DNA of 64,000 bases from Methanoregula sp964592875 (GCA_964592875.1 CAZQGG010000001.1:248001-312000), one strand, 5' to 3'; shown: positions 1 through 8,723, counted from the first letter of the stretch. Notes: generated by a model not told the origin, from the letters alone. Numbers and translations: made by a program.

Positions 1-111
1 ACCCGTGAGAAGGAGGAGACGAGTGTTGCCGGCATCTTCTTTGCCGGTGCACTTGTCCTGCTCTGCCTTGAACTCTGGCTCCGGTACGGCAGGGGGAGGA
101 TCATCCAATGA
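1..111 (+). CDS. C-terminal end of a membrane protein (partial)
   Basis: The first frame is open from the window edge to TGA at 109-111 and encodes 36 residues: a charged stretch, one hydrophobic helix (IFFAGALVLLCLEL) and a basic tail. A final membrane helix with a short Arg-rich tail is typical of Bat-type von Willebrand factor A membrane proteins. Its stop overlaps the start of the next gene (ATGA), so the two are translationally coupled. The family assignment is an inference, because the VWA domain would lie outside the window. Confidence 0.6.
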   Translation, partial: TREKEETSVAGIFFAGALVLLCLELWLRYGRGRIIQ

Positions 112-1664
112 AACAGATGACGGGGATTTCCCTTCTCCTCCTTATTCTCTGTGCCGGGCTTCTTATCGCTCCGGCCATGGCAGCGGACATCAGCATGTCT
201 GCCTCCAGCAGCGAGTATTATTTTGGGTTTGGCGAATCGGCGGATGTACCCCTTGCCATCACGAGCACGTTCGATCACGACGTTGACGGCACACTCCAGT
301 TCTCTACAACCGAGCAGCTCCAGAACGCGGGGACGGTGATGATGAGCACCAAGAACAAGGTCTACTCGCATACCGTCTCCCCGGGTGCATCGCAGATCAC
401 TATCAGCGCCGGGACATCCGATGTGGAGAAGACTGTGCGGGTGCAGGTGGCGTATGACTACACAGATCCATCCGCGATCCATGTCGCCATGCCCGAGATC
501 CTGATACATTTCGTTGCACAGCCCTCTCAGTCATCTGGTTCGCAGTCGCCGGTCACGAGCACGAGCAGCGCCGGGACGGGAAATGTCCCGACATCGAGTT
601 CGGTCCAGATCGTGCAGCAGTCCGTCTCCAGCCCCCAACAGTCCGGCCGTGACGGGACCGTGCAGCAGGCGCTCTCGAACGGCCAGCTTGCGCAGGATAC
701 CAGCGCACTCAAAGAACAACTGCAGAGAGAGACGGAGAAGAAAGCGACCGAGAAGAATGCCTTTGAAGAGGCACTCAGCCGGGACCCGCTGCTTGCGTCC
801 GTCAACCAGAGCCTGGCGGCTGACGGATTCAGTCGTGCATCACAGGCTACGAACCCGGAGTCCGGTACTGCCGGCACGTTCTCGCAGGAGTACCGGAACG
901 CAGCCGGAGAAACTGCCACGGTTGCCGGGCGGATGGAGAACGGAGCCGTTCCCTCAGTGACCGAGACTTCCGCGGCACCGGTCAATGTGACGGCACCGCT
1001 CGCCGCGAACACGACATTCCAGTCCGCAGTCAAAAAGTTCAGCGAACAGGGATTCTCCCGCAACACGAGCACACTGACCATTGCATCTAACGGCGGATCG
1101 ATGGTCAATCTCACATACCAGGACCCTCAGGGAAAACGGGCATTCATCAACGCCACCACGGATGGGATGAACGTGACGCAGCTGACGGTTGCCGTTGAAC
1201 CGGACGCACCGTTCGATTACCTGCCCGTGCTCGCCGCGACCATGGCGGGTGTTGTTATCCTGATCGCCGCGTGGGTCCTGTACCGCAGGTTCCGCCGCCC
1301 GGGTGCCCCGGCCCCAAATCCGTTGTTCACCGCCCCGCCCCGCGAGCCGTTCGATCACCGTAAGGCCGCCCGCGATCTGCTGAAGCAGGCCGAGATCGCG
1401 TATGGAAAGCAGCAGTATGCCGATGCCTGCGGTCTCGCCGGGCAGGCGCTCCGCCTCTTCCTCTCGTGGGAGAACGGGGTCCGCCGCGAGATGACCAACA
1501 CAGAACTCCTCACGTTCCTCCGTTCGATCCCTGCCGACAGCAAGACCGTGCGGGACATTCTCGACCGGTGTACTGACGTGGAGTTTGCCCGGGGTACACT
1601 CGGCCCGGATGAGTTCCCCAAAATGGCAGCATCGATCCGCAGCATGATTGACGGGAAACTGTGA
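108..1664 (+). CDS. Exported, membrane-anchored protein with BatD-like layout
   Basis: 518 residues. An N-terminal signal peptide (about 1-25, ending AMAA) is followed by a beta-rich extracellular domain to about residue 135. Next comes a long Ser/Thr/Gln-rich low-complexity and coiled segment (about 140-290). One transmembrane helix follows near 372-393 (LPVLAATMAGVVILIAAWVL), then an Arg-rich stop-transfer and a cytoplasmic helical domain (about 415-518) resembling the C-terminal domain of DUF4129/BatD-like proteins. The gene overlaps the upstream partial gene by ATGA, which supports an operon. The role is probably envelope or stress related, by analogy with Bat/MoxR-VWA operons; no catalytic motif is visible. 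Confidence 0.75.
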   Translation: MKQMTGISLLLLILCAGLLIAPAMAADISMSASSSEYYFGFGESADVPLAITSTFDHDVDGTLQFSTTEQLQNAGTVMMSTKNKVYSHTVSPGASQITISAGTSDVEKTVRVQVAYDYTDPSAIHVAMPEILIHFVAQPSQSSGSQSPVTSTSSAGTGNVPTSSSVQIVQQSVSSPQQSGRDGTVQQALSNGQLAQDTSALKEQLQRETEKKATEKNAFEEALSRDPLLASVNQSLAADGFSRASQATNPESGTAGTFSQEYRNAAGETATVAGRMENGAVPSVTETSAAPVNVTAPLAANTTFQSAVKKFSEQGFSRNTSTLTIASNGGSMVNLTYQDPQGKRAFINATTDGMNVTQLTVAVEPDAPFDYLPVLAATMAGVVILIAAWVLYRRFRRPGAPAPNPLFTAPPREPFDHRKAARDLLKQAEIAYGKQQYADACGLAGQALRLFLSWENGVRREMTNTELLTFLRSIPADSKTVRDILDRCTDVEFARGTLGPDEFPKMAASIRSMIDGKL

Positions 1665-1740
1665 CCGGGTATGACAGCCCGGCCCGGACTCTTCTTTTTA
1701 TTTTTAAGATCCTGAACACAACTCCCCGATCCCCGTGGGA

Positions 1741-1750
1741 TTTTTTATAT
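1741..1750 (+). promoter_or_regulatory. TATA box (box A) of the sirohaem-reductase gene
   Basis: The T-rich TTTTTTATAT run lies about 25 nt upstream of the ATG at 1771. That spacing fits a leaderless or nearly leaderless archaeal transcript, and it argues against the in-frame GTG at 1735 as the start. Confidence 0.45.
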
Positions 1751-1770
1751 CCGGGAGCAATCACGTACCC

Positions 1771-2454
1771 ATGGCAGAACAGGTGGAGGGCGCAATTCTC
1801 CAGCGGGACGGCTGCACCTATGCGGTGATGGTACGATCCCCCGCCGGCCTCGTGACCCCGGAACTTCTTGAACGGGTGGCAGCAATCGCAAGGAAATATC
1901 ATGTCGGGACGGTGAAGATCACCTCCGGTCAGCGGCTTGACCTGATCGGGGTCCGGGTTGAAGACCTTGCCGGTGTCTTTTCCGATTTGGGAATGGATGC
2001 CGTGCGGAGAACCGGTCCCTGCGTCCGGTACGTCCGCTCCTGCCCCGGCATCCGGCACTGCAAGAACGGTACGCAGGATTCCCTGGACATGGCCCCCGCG
2101 ATCGAGGCAAAATACCGGGAACTCCCCTTCCCGGCAAAACTGAAGATCGGCATCTCGGGTTGTCCCAGGTGCTGCGGGGACAGCAGGACCCGGGATATCG
2201 GGATCATGGGATCGAAAGGCGGCTGGACGGTCTTCTTTGGCGGCAACAGCGGCACACGGCCCCGGTTCGGGGACGTACTGGCAACGGACCTGACAACGGA
2301 TGAAGTGCACGATCTGCTTGATCGGCTGCTTGAATATTTCCGGACGCATGCCCGGCCCAAGGAGCGGACCTCACGGTTCATGGAGCGGATCGGCCTGGAT
2401 ACGCTCCGGCACGATCTCCTCGACATGATCCCGTACATTGCGCTGAAACTGTAG
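1771..2454 (+). CDS. Small nitrite/sulfite reductase-family protein (sirohaem and [4Fe-4S])
   Basis: 227 residues, with an N-terminal ferredoxin-like half-domain (about 10-75) and a sirohaem/Fe-S half-domain. The binding signature is complete: C91-x5-C97 and C131-x3-C135, with an extra Cys at 134 and at 84. Full assimilatory reductases have two such modules in 500-600 residues. This one-module form matches the small group of sulfite-reductase-like proteins common in methanogens, whose substrate is mostly unproven (sulfite, nitrite or another small oxidant). The ATG at 1771 is preferred because a TATA box sits just upstream. No electron-donor gene adjoins it. Confidence 0.8.
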   Translation: MAEQVEGAILQRDGCTYAVMVRSPAGLVTPELLERVAAIARKYHVGTVKITSGQRLDLIGVRVEDLAGVFSDLGMDAVRRTGPCVRYVRSCPGIRHCKNGTQDSLDMAPAIEAKYRELPFPAKLKIGISGCPRCCGDSRTRDIGIMGSKGGWTVFFGGNSGTRPRFGDVLATDLTTDEVHDLLDRLLEYFRTHARPKERTSRFMERIGLDTLRHDLLDMIPYIALKL

Positions 2455-2513
2455 CGGGACCGGTGTCACGGGATCTTTTTTTACTGATTTTATGTGGGAA
2501 AAACCGGTTTTTC

Positions 2514-2915
2514 TCACGTGGAGTCCCGGAATTCCTTCCAGAGATCCAGTTCAAGGAAACTGCCCTTTACATTCTGCTCCATCTCCCGGTACAACGCGAA
2601 CGGGACGGAGAATGTCAGGACATCCTTTCCCAGCGTGGGGCGGACGGCCTTCCGGGCAGAGAGATCCGTGAGGCCCACCACGGCGCGGGGATACTCCTTA
2701 TCACGCTCACCTTCCGTATACGTGCAGACGCCGATTGCCTGGCACCCGGATGCGCCGGCAGCAACGATGACTCCGTTACGGATATTCCCGGTCCCATAGT
2801 TCGCAAGGATCGAGAGCGCAGCGATCTGGTCGGCATTGGCGACAAAGACGATGCTCTTCACATCCAGGGACCCGCAATCGTTTTCTGGTTGCAGGACATC
2901 AACACTAGGATACCA
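2514..2915 (-). pseudogene. DUF169 protein remnant, N-terminus missing
   Basis: The minus-strand frame is open from 2915 to the stop at 2514 and resembles the C-terminal half of DUF169 proteins (COG2043): a V-x-VLQPE block, then VFVANADQIAALSILANY, a Gly/Ala/Cys-rich GASGCQAIGVC segment and a conserved tail. Family members are about 220-260 residues. Here only about 134 codons remain, a stop codon lies at 2916-2918, and the only usable start is an internal GTG at 2861 in the middle of the fold. The divergent Cys-rich gene begins exactly where the frame is lost. Truncation is inferred from recalled family length. Confidence 0.6.
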
Positions 2916-2917
2916 TC

Positions 2918-3190
2918 ATGACATACCTGGACTGGGGTTGTGATCCCCTGCGGGAGGAATGTGAATCCTGTCTCGACGCCCTCTGTAACGCGTGCCTGGA
3001 TGAGTTCAAGAAACGATCCGGCACCGGGGGATCGTTTGATTCCGATGCAGATGCGCCGGACTCCGGTGAACCGGACTGCGATCATTGCGATCTGGAGAAG
3101 AAACCGGACTGTTCACGCTGTGAGATCGTTCTTGCGATCTGCCAAAACTGCGGTGAGAACCAGACATGTGCGTTTAAAATTTCCCGGTAA
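2918..3190 (+). CDS. Cys-rich small protein with five CxxC pairs
   Basis: 90 residues with 12 cysteines. Ten form five CxxC pairs (CESC, CNAC, CDHC, CSRC, CQNC), plus single Cys at the N- and C-terminal ends. An acidic Asp/Gly/Ser linker (about 38-55) divides the pairs into 2 + 3. This fits a protein binding zinc or Fe-S clusters in two small modules. No signal peptide or membrane segment is seen. AGGAT about 8 nt before the ATG may act as ribosome-binding site. I do not recognise the family. The regular spacing of cysteines makes a chance frame unlikely. Confidence 0.6.
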   Translation: MTYLDWGCDPLREECESCLDALCNACLDEFKKRSGTGGSFDSDADAPDSGEPDCDHCDLEKKPDCSRCEIVLAICQNCGENQTCAFKISR

Positions 3191-3291
3191 GCCCGGGACT
3201 GCGCATTTTTTCATTTTTGATTACCTCATTCTTCGTGGAACAAAGCCTGCCGGGTCGAATGACACATGTTAGCAGGAAATACCGGCCGATC

Positions 3292-3933
3292 TCACTCGTT
3301 CTCCCAGCTCCCGTCCGCCCATGACTTGAGAACATCAAAGTCCCGCATCATGGTCGCCTTGCTCCGGGCCTGTGCAGGAGTGAGCATCCGCCGCTGGATA
3401 AAATCGTATTCGCAGACAATTTTAGAATTCCGGAGCAGGGTTGCCCTCAGGGGATGGTGCCGGTACGTGACCGGCTCCTGGTTCCTGAAATACCATTTTA
3501 TTCTCTGGAATGTGAGCCAGTCCAGTTTCATGGCAAGCGTTGCATGGAACCTGAAATCATCGGCAGCGTCCAGGTCATAGTTCCGTAATGTGCAGTAAGA
3601 GGCAATTGCCCGGGAGAGCTGGTGCCGGAACTGTTTCAGGCTCTCATCCGGCGTGATCGTGACAAAGACCACCCGGGTATCGCTAAAAAACCCGTAACTC
3701 CCTACCTCGTATTTTGGAGTCGCCGCCTGGTTTGCACAGATTCCTGAGAAATCTTCCACCAGTCTCTTCTCATCGCTGGTCGCAAACGGCCCGGCGAGCG
3801 TGATATGCGGGATCACCAGTTTGTCCTTGAGGTTGAATCGTTCGGACAACTGGTTGCTCAAGGTCTGGATCTGGTGCTTCACGAAACCCATCAGCCGGAT
3901 ATCGATCAGATAGTGAGTCATGTCGTGCACCAT
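3292..3933 (-). CDS. 2H phosphoesterase (2'-5' RNA ligase / cyclic phosphodiesterase family)
   Basis: About 213 residues with both signature HxT motifs of the 2H superfamily, HITL (about 43-46) and HATL (about 129-132), separated by the expected distance. This places it with ThpR/LigT-like enzymes, which act on 2',3'-cyclic phosphates or 2'-5' linkages of RNA ends. It stands alone, convergent with the Cys-rich gene, so the context does not define the substrate. A second ATG four codons in (3921) is an equally possible start; neither has a clear ribosome-binding site. Confidence 0.8.
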   Translation of the reverse strand: MVHDMTHYLIDIRLMGFVKHQIQTLSNQLSERFNLKDKLVIPHITLAGPFATSDEKRLVEDFSGICANQAATPKYEVGSYGFFSDTRVVFVTITPDESLKQFRHQLSRAIASYCTLRNYDLDAADDFRFHATLAMKLDWLTFQRIKWYFRNQEPVTYRHHPLRATLLRNSKIVCEYDFIQRRMLTPAQARSKATMMRDFDVLKSWADGSWENE

Positions 3934-4178
3934 TCTCTAAAATTTTTACCAGGGAATGATCCTGATTGCGCCAACCGGAGATTCCTGTATCAATTATTCA
4001 TTGTTCGATATTACCACATCAGGTATTTGGTATGGTATTGGGATAATCCCTGATAGGAACCTATACTGGAGAGTAACGTCTTTGCACGGGATATTGAAGG
4101 TTCTCTTCTGAAGCAATGATTACTTTGCCGACGCTGAATGTATATTAACTCCCTAAAAAAGTGATCTTGTTTTTAGAT

Positions 4179-4847
4179 TTATGCTGCATCCGCACTGTCA
4201 TAGAGCAGGGCAAGGTACCGTGCCTGGAACAGGATAATAACCGGTGTTATGATGATGAGCAGCAGCATGCCGATATAGGGAATCACCATACAGATCATCT
4301 CAATGATACCGATGATGATTGCCATGACAATCAACGCTACGAGGTAAGGTACAAACCCGATCTTCCCGATATGGGCAAAGATTGCACTGAAATTAAATGC
4401 TTCACCAAAACTGTTCGTGCGTGCAAATCGGACCACGGCAGTTGCCATAATGATCTCGATAATGATCCAGACAATAACAAGGATGATGACCGCGAACAGG
4501 AATCCACCGATCAGTGCCATCAGGCCCTCGGGATTTGTCTGTCCCTGGGTGGACATGGCCATCGCGGCAGTGACAATTGCTGACAGGCCGACAGCGAACG
4601 CAATGATGAAGATGGGTATGCAGTAGATCAGAGCTACGATGAAGAGTTTGATCCCATCGATGAACATGCTACCCCATTGATTTAACTCAGGAGCTTTGTC
4701 GGCTCCCCGGTAAATACGCAGTATGTATCCCATAATCAGGGGGAAGATGATGCAACTGATGATCAACAACAGCCAGTTTACCCACTTTCCAACAAGACTT
4801 TCTTTTGCATATCCAAAAGAGTCCCCAACCAGTTTTCCGTAATCCAT
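4179..4847 (-). CDS. DUF4013 membrane protein
   Basis: 222 residues beginning MDYGKLVGDSFGYAKESLVG, which matches the amphipathic start of DUF4013 proteins. Five to six hydrophobic helices follow (about 25-45, 70-100, 105-125, 140-165, 185-215). The start at 4847 is chosen because GGAG lies 7 nt upstream; 13 in-frame codons further upstream lack such a site. A TATA-like ATTTAAAT lies near 4913-4920. The function of the family is unknown; members are frequent in methanogens and are usually single genes, as here. Confidence 0.8.
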   Translation of the reverse strand: MDYGKLVGDSFGYAKESLVGKWVNWLLLIISCIIFPLIMGYILRIYRGADKAPELNQWGSMFIDGIKLFIVALIYCIPIFIIAFAVGLSAIVTAAMAMSTQGQTNPEGLMALIGGFLFAVIILVIVWIIIEIIMATAVVRFARTNSFGEAFNFSAIFAHIGKIGFVPYLVALIVMAIIIGIIEMICMVIPYIGMLLLIIITPVIILFQARYLALLYDSADAA

Positions 4848-5462
4848 CGTTTCACTCCAGAGAGATCTCATCGTTTTGTAAACCATCCGGGGCGTGTCAA
4901 TGCCACAAACAATTTAAATATGGTATAATAACTTCGCAGAATATATACTATCGCATTATTCGGGCCTCGATTATGGATTCAGACTTAATTATTGTGTAAT
5001 TCCTCATGCGGTGTATGGTTTGATGGGGAATGTAACCGAGAGGAAGGTTTCCGGCAACTGATGTGTCTTTCAAATCAGGCACAGGATACGATCATCCACT
5101 TGAGCCGGCTGAATGCAGGCTTGTCCAGTACTAATCGTGCGATCATCCGTATCCGGGACCGCACCGAACTGGATCTGACAACACCGCTCCCCTGCAGAAG
5201 ATGTTCAACCAGAGCGCGGACTTTGTCCGGACAGGTGCGGTATATTTTTTCGTGGATCGCGTTCTCCGTTTTTATTCAGGTTTGAACGTAACCGCACATA
5301 AAAAATGTCAGGATATGAAATCGAAGAAGTCCCTAACGGCTTCAGGATCGAGACGGTGGAATCAACCGGTCTTCGATTGTCTACTCATCCACAAGGTTCT
5401 GACAAACCGTTCTGACGTCGGAGAAGTTATCTTTTAATAGGTACTTCCGGCCAATTCATTGC
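4848..5462. other. 615-bp gap without a convincing gene
   Basis: The left end carries the DUF4013 promoter. From about 5070 to 5300, several short frames read as protein-like but are broken by stops in each frame, which suggests decayed coding sequence. A 36-codon frame (5305-5415, plus strand, starting MSGYEIEEVPNG) has acceptable codon use but no ribosome-binding site; I leave it as a weak possibility. Its stop overlaps an ACGTCGGAGAA motif (5415-5425) just before the TBP promoter. Confidence 0.4.
5431..5439 (+). promoter_or_regulatory. TATA box of the tbp gene
   Basis: CTTTTAATA lies about 27 nt before the ATG at 5463, so the transcript is probably leaderless. An ACGTCGGAGAA motif sits directly upstream (5415-5425) and could be a regulator or BRE-proximal site. 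Confidence 0.4.
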
Positions 5463-6047
5463 ATGAAGAAGAGGGAGAACGGCTCATTAAAGATCCAGAA
5501 TATCGTCTCTGCCGGGTCGATTGCAGAATCGATTGACCTGGAATTCATTGGAAATACGATCCCGGATTGTACATTCGCCAAACGGAAGTTCCCCGGTGCG
5601 GTATTCCATATGCAAAATCCGAAATCTGCGGCCCTTATTTTTTCATCGGGCCGGGTTGTTCTCACGGGTCACCATAAGTTCGAAGAAATTCCCGTTGCAT
5701 TACAAAACCTTGTGCAAATCTTCAAAGAGGCAGGAATCCCCTGCAATGACAATCCTGAACTCAAAGTCACCAATATCGTCTGCACCTATGATCTTGGATT
5801 CCCCCTCAATCTGGTCAGGATTACCATGGCATTAATGGATACAGATCAGGTTGAATATGAACCGGAAGCGTTTCCCGGACTGGTTTGCCGGATCGCTGAT
5901 CCAAAGATCGTATTCCTTCTCTTCTCCTCAGGAAAAATTGTGATCACCGGGGGAAAGATCATCGAGGATGTGAAAACAGGACTTAATATTCTCATGGAAA
6001 AACTGAATGTTGTTGACAACAAAATCCAGAGAATTGAACATTTCTGA
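5463..6047 (+). CDS. tbp: TATA-box-binding protein (TBP)
   Basis: 194 residues made of the two pseudo-symmetric TBP repeats. Each carries the FPG...P...FSSG.(V/I)..TG core (FPGAVFHMQNPKSAALIFSSG near 43-63; FPGLVCRIADPKIVFLLFSSG near 133-153). TBP binds box A and recruits TFB and RNA polymerase. The protein starts close to the first repeat with a short basic extension and lacks a long acidic tail. The first repeat is fairly divergent, so it may be one of several TBP paralogues, as is common in this order. It is a single gene with its own promoter. Confidence 0.92.
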   Translation: MKKRENGSLKIQNIVSAGSIAESIDLEFIGNTIPDCTFAKRKFPGAVFHMQNPKSAALIFSSGRVVLTGHHKFEEIPVALQNLVQIFKEAGIPCNDNPELKVTNIVCTYDLGFPLNLVRITMALMDTDQVEYEPEAFPGLVCRIADPKIVFLLFSSGKIVITGGKIIEDVKTGLNILMEKLNVVDNKIQRIEHF

Positions 6048-6207
6048 ATTTTTTCACTGTCTCCCTCTGGTCTGTTACCAAAAGAATCAGATGAGTACCT
6101 GATTAACCGGGACAACCGCGCAAAAATTCTGCGCACATCACGGATCCGAGTCCCCTTAAAAAAAACCTCAAATTGAGGTTTTTCCGGATCTCTGGTAGCT
6201 GTCATGT

Positions 6208-6978
6208 TCAGGTTCGCTTACGCGGGCGTTCAACCGGCTGGATCTCCTGCACAATTTTTCGCGACAGGTAACTGGCGTAAATATCAGGGCAGATGAAAAT
6301 GCCCGTCAGGTTCCCGTTCTCTTCCAGGATCGACAGGGATTCCCGGCGGTCAGCCATCAGTAACAATTTCATCGAGAGCCCCAGGTTCTCTCCCGCGTCA
6401 TGGTGAAAGATGGATGACGCAATATCACTCCCGCCCACATAGCATTTTACCGGTACGGACCCGGCAAGGTCAGCACTTCCGACAACAAGGTACAGTGAAA
6501 CCCGTTTTGCCGCTCGCGAGATATCACTGCTATATTTCTTCAGAAATTCTTCATCATTGCAGAGCAGGATGATCTCGGATTTCGCCCGGTGCAACATCAT
6601 CCGGATCTGGTTGTCCCGGGTCCATTCTGTGTACAGTTTATAGCCCTGCATGAGCGGTTCCGGTGTTTCGGATTCCAAGGCTTTCAGGTGTTTGACCAGT
6701 CCTGCAAGAGAGGTCACGGACTCGCGTTTCAGCCGCTCAAACATCTGGATCACATCAACCGGCGAGTACCGCACCGGCGACTTGCCCGAAGAGACAATGA
6801 ACCCTTTCTCGGTGAGCGTGGCAAGCGTCTCATAGATCCTGCCCCGGGGGATCTTGGTCTGCTCGTGAATTTCCCGGGCACTTGCCACCCGCAATGCGGT
6901 TAAGATTACGTACACCTTCGCCTCGTATTCACTCATCCCGATCTGTTTCAGCTGCGAAAGTAACGAATCATCAATCAT
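6208..6978 (-). CDS. TrmB-family transcriptional regulator
   Basis: About 256 residues. An N-terminal winged helix (about 1-85) has the TrmB pattern GMSEYEAKVYV...PRGRIYETL..L..KGFI...G.SPVRY. A phospholipase-D-like/TrmB C-terminal sensor region (about 100-250) follows. The ATG at 6978 is chosen; an in-frame GTG at 7005 would add nine residues. The gene is divergent from an MFS transporter across a 63-bp gap, so it probably controls that transporter and itself. The effector is unknown; sugar-binding TrmB residues could not be assigned. Confidence 0.85.
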   Translation of the reverse strand: MIDDSLLSQLKQIGMSEYEAKVYVILTALRVASAREIHEQTKIPRGRIYETLATLTEKGFIVSSGKSPVRYSPVDVIQMFERLKRESVTSLAGLVKHLKALESETPEPLMQGYKLYTEWTRDNQIRMMLHRAKSEIILLCNDEEFLKKYSSDISRAAKRVSLYLVVGSADLAGSVPVKCYVGGSDIASSIFHHDAGENLGLSMKLLLMADRRESLSILEENGNLTGIFICPDIYASYLSRKIVQEIQPVERPRKRT

Positions 6979-7041
6979 GTGATCAGCTACTATATTCAGG
7001 AGCACTTTCTTAATATCTTCACCTTGGCGATTTAGTAGGAC

Positions 7042-8295
7042 ATGAATCCAGCAGAATTCAAACCATCGAAATGGACCCTTCTTTTTCTCATGCTTGCCGC
7101 CATGATGATTCTCATGGGTGGGGCAGCGGTTGCACCGGCACTGCCGTTGATCAGCGCAGCATTTCCGGACGCATCCGATACCAGCATCTCCTTAATTGTT
7201 ACCCTCCCCGCGCTTGCGATTGCCATCACGGGTTTATTCCTTGGGATTCTTTCAGATAAGATCGGCAAGATCAGGGTTCTTGTCGCCTCCGTTGCGATCT
7301 TCACCATTGCAGGAAGTTCCGGGTATTATCTCACCACCATACCCGCAATATTAGCCGGCAGATTCATCCTTGGGATCGGTATTGCCGGTATCATCTGCAC
7401 GACATCCTCCCTGATCGTCTGTTATTACGATGGAATTACCCGTGCCCGGGTTCTCGGGTACCAGGCAGCGGCAATGGGTGTCGGGGTATTGATTCTTGAA
7501 GTGAGTGGAGGACTGCTCGCCGGTATCTCATGGCGTGCAGCGTTTCTCATCTACCTGCTTGGCATTGTTATTCTTGCCGGGGTTCTTCTTACGATGAGAG
7601 AGCCCGTTCCCCTGAGATGTGGGGAGTGGAAGGCAGCACCCGGTGAGACAAAGGCGGTACCCGCAACCTTCCCGGTCACGCCCCTCCTGCTGGCCTATAT
7701 CACCCTGTTCATGGGTAACCTGCTCTTCTTCCTGATGCCCACAAAATTTCCCTACCTGATTGCACATATGGAATCAGCACGGATTCTGGGTGAAAACACC
7801 GCGCTTACTGCGGGGATATTCCTTGGAATCGGGGGCTGTGCCTCAGCCGTCCTGGGAATCTTTTACGGGAGAATTGCCTGGAGATTCCACCGGTACACGA
7901 TCCTCACCGTTACGCTCCTCGCCTTTGGCATCGGCATGTGTCTTCTTGGCATTGCCACCTCGCTCGTCACCGTAGGGGTCGCAGTAATCCTGGTCGGTGT
8001 TGGCGAGGGTCTGCTGATGCCAACAATCTTGACCTGGATTGCTGCAATCACGCCCCAGCAGTTCCTCGGACGGGCCATGGGCGGGTTCTCCGTCTCCTTA
8101 AACATCGGCCAGTTTGCTTCAGCACTTGCGGTCGTGCCGGTCATTGCCCTTACTGCAACATACGGCAATATGTTCCTTGCATTCGGCGCCGTGGCGATCG
8201 TGCTCGCTGTGCCGTATCTTGTCGCGCTGATAAAGGAGAAGTATTACCCGGCTCAGGCCACCCTGAATGACCTGACCCTGGCAGCCCATAAATAA
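7042..8295 (+). CDS. MFS transporter
   Basis: 417 residues with twelve predicted membrane helices in two six-helix halves and a central hydrophilic loop (about 185-215). The loop between helices 2 and 3 carries the MFS motif A (GILSDKIGKIRVL). This is the drug:H+ antiporter-like part of the superfamily, probably exporting a small organic compound. It is divergent from the TrmB-type regulator, which suggests substrate-responsive control. The ATG at 7042 is the first in frame, and no strong ribosome-binding site is seen. Confidence 0.88.
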   Translation: MNPAEFKPSKWTLLFLMLAAMMILMGGAAVAPALPLISAAFPDASDTSISLIVTLPALAIAITGLFLGILSDKIGKIRVLVASVAIFTIAGSSGYYLTTIPAILAGRFILGIGIAGIICTTSSLIVCYYDGITRARVLGYQAAAMGVGVLILEVSGGLLAGISWRAAFLIYLLGIVILAGVLLTMREPVPLRCGEWKAAPGETKAVPATFPVTPLLLAYITLFMGNLLFFLMPTKFPYLIAHMESARILGENTALTAGIFLGIGGCASAVLGIFYGRIAWRFHRYTILTVTLLAFGIGMCLLGIATSLVTVGVAVILVGVGEGLLMPTILTWIAAITPQQFLGRAMGGFSVSLNIGQFASALAVVPVIALTATYGNMFLAFGAVAIVLAVPYLVALIKEKYYPAQATLNDLTLAAHK

Positions 8296-8358
8296 TTTTT
8301 TTCTCCGACCAGTCATCCGGCGCGATAACGAGAAGATCGTATCGGAGTTCTTCTTGAG

Positions 8359-8498
8359 TCTCAAGTCTGATGACTTTCGACAATTCGAAGACTCTTCGAG
8401 TCTTCTCGTTTCTCGGCTCTGATGAGCCTCGAAATTTCGAAGATGTGTTGGATCTTCTCATTTCTCGGGTCTGCGCCCCCTCGAAATAAAAAAAATGG
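8359..8498. repeat. 52-bp tandem repeat, 2 full units and a partial third
   Basis: Units start at 8359, 8411 and 8463, each beginning TCTC(A/G)(A/G)(G/C)TCTG and containing TCGA-x-ATTCGAAGA and TCTTCTC(A/G)TT. The third unit breaks off in an A-run. A degraded zeroth unit may precede 8359 (AAGATCGTATCGGAGTTCTTCTTGAG). The array fills the convergent gap between the MFS gene and the small gene to its right. Internal TTCGAA pairs could form hairpins and act as a bidirectional terminator. Confidence 0.6.
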
Positions 8499-8502
8499 CG
8501 GG

Positions 8503-8723
8503 TCAGATATGTTCTTCCGCATAGACCCGCGGAATATTTTCTGGTAACATTGGGTCCTTGTTCTTTTTGCCGCTTACGAAACCGGTCTGCGGCTCGCAGT
8601 CATTCTGCCCGATGCTGGGGCACACAACCGCAACTGCAACCGGTCCAGAAACCATTGTTTCTCGTTCCTGGGAAGCGCCTCAAATCCATTGAGGTTCGAT
8701 TGTGCTGACACTTGTGTTGTCAT
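8503..8723 (-). pseudogene. Small gene with probable frameshift (two overlapping frames)
   Basis: A 49-codon frame (8723 to 8574) starts MTTQVSAQSNLNGFEALPRN. It has GGGAG 8 nt upstream and a TTTATATA box at 8781-8788. Its later codons look non-coding. An overlapping 50-codon frame (8655 to 8503) starts with a weak site but ends in convincing protein-like sequence (CPSIGQNDCEPQTG, ENIPRVYAEEHI). The simplest reading is one gene of about 70 residues with a frameshift near 8600-8650, either real decay or a sequencing error. Two overlapping small genes remain possible. The family is unknown. Confidence 0.4.

Noticed and set aside
4992..5437. Overlapping 97- and 78-codon frames before tbp
   Set aside because: No ribosome-binding site, no consistent codon use, and protein-like patches switch frame; at most decayed sequence.
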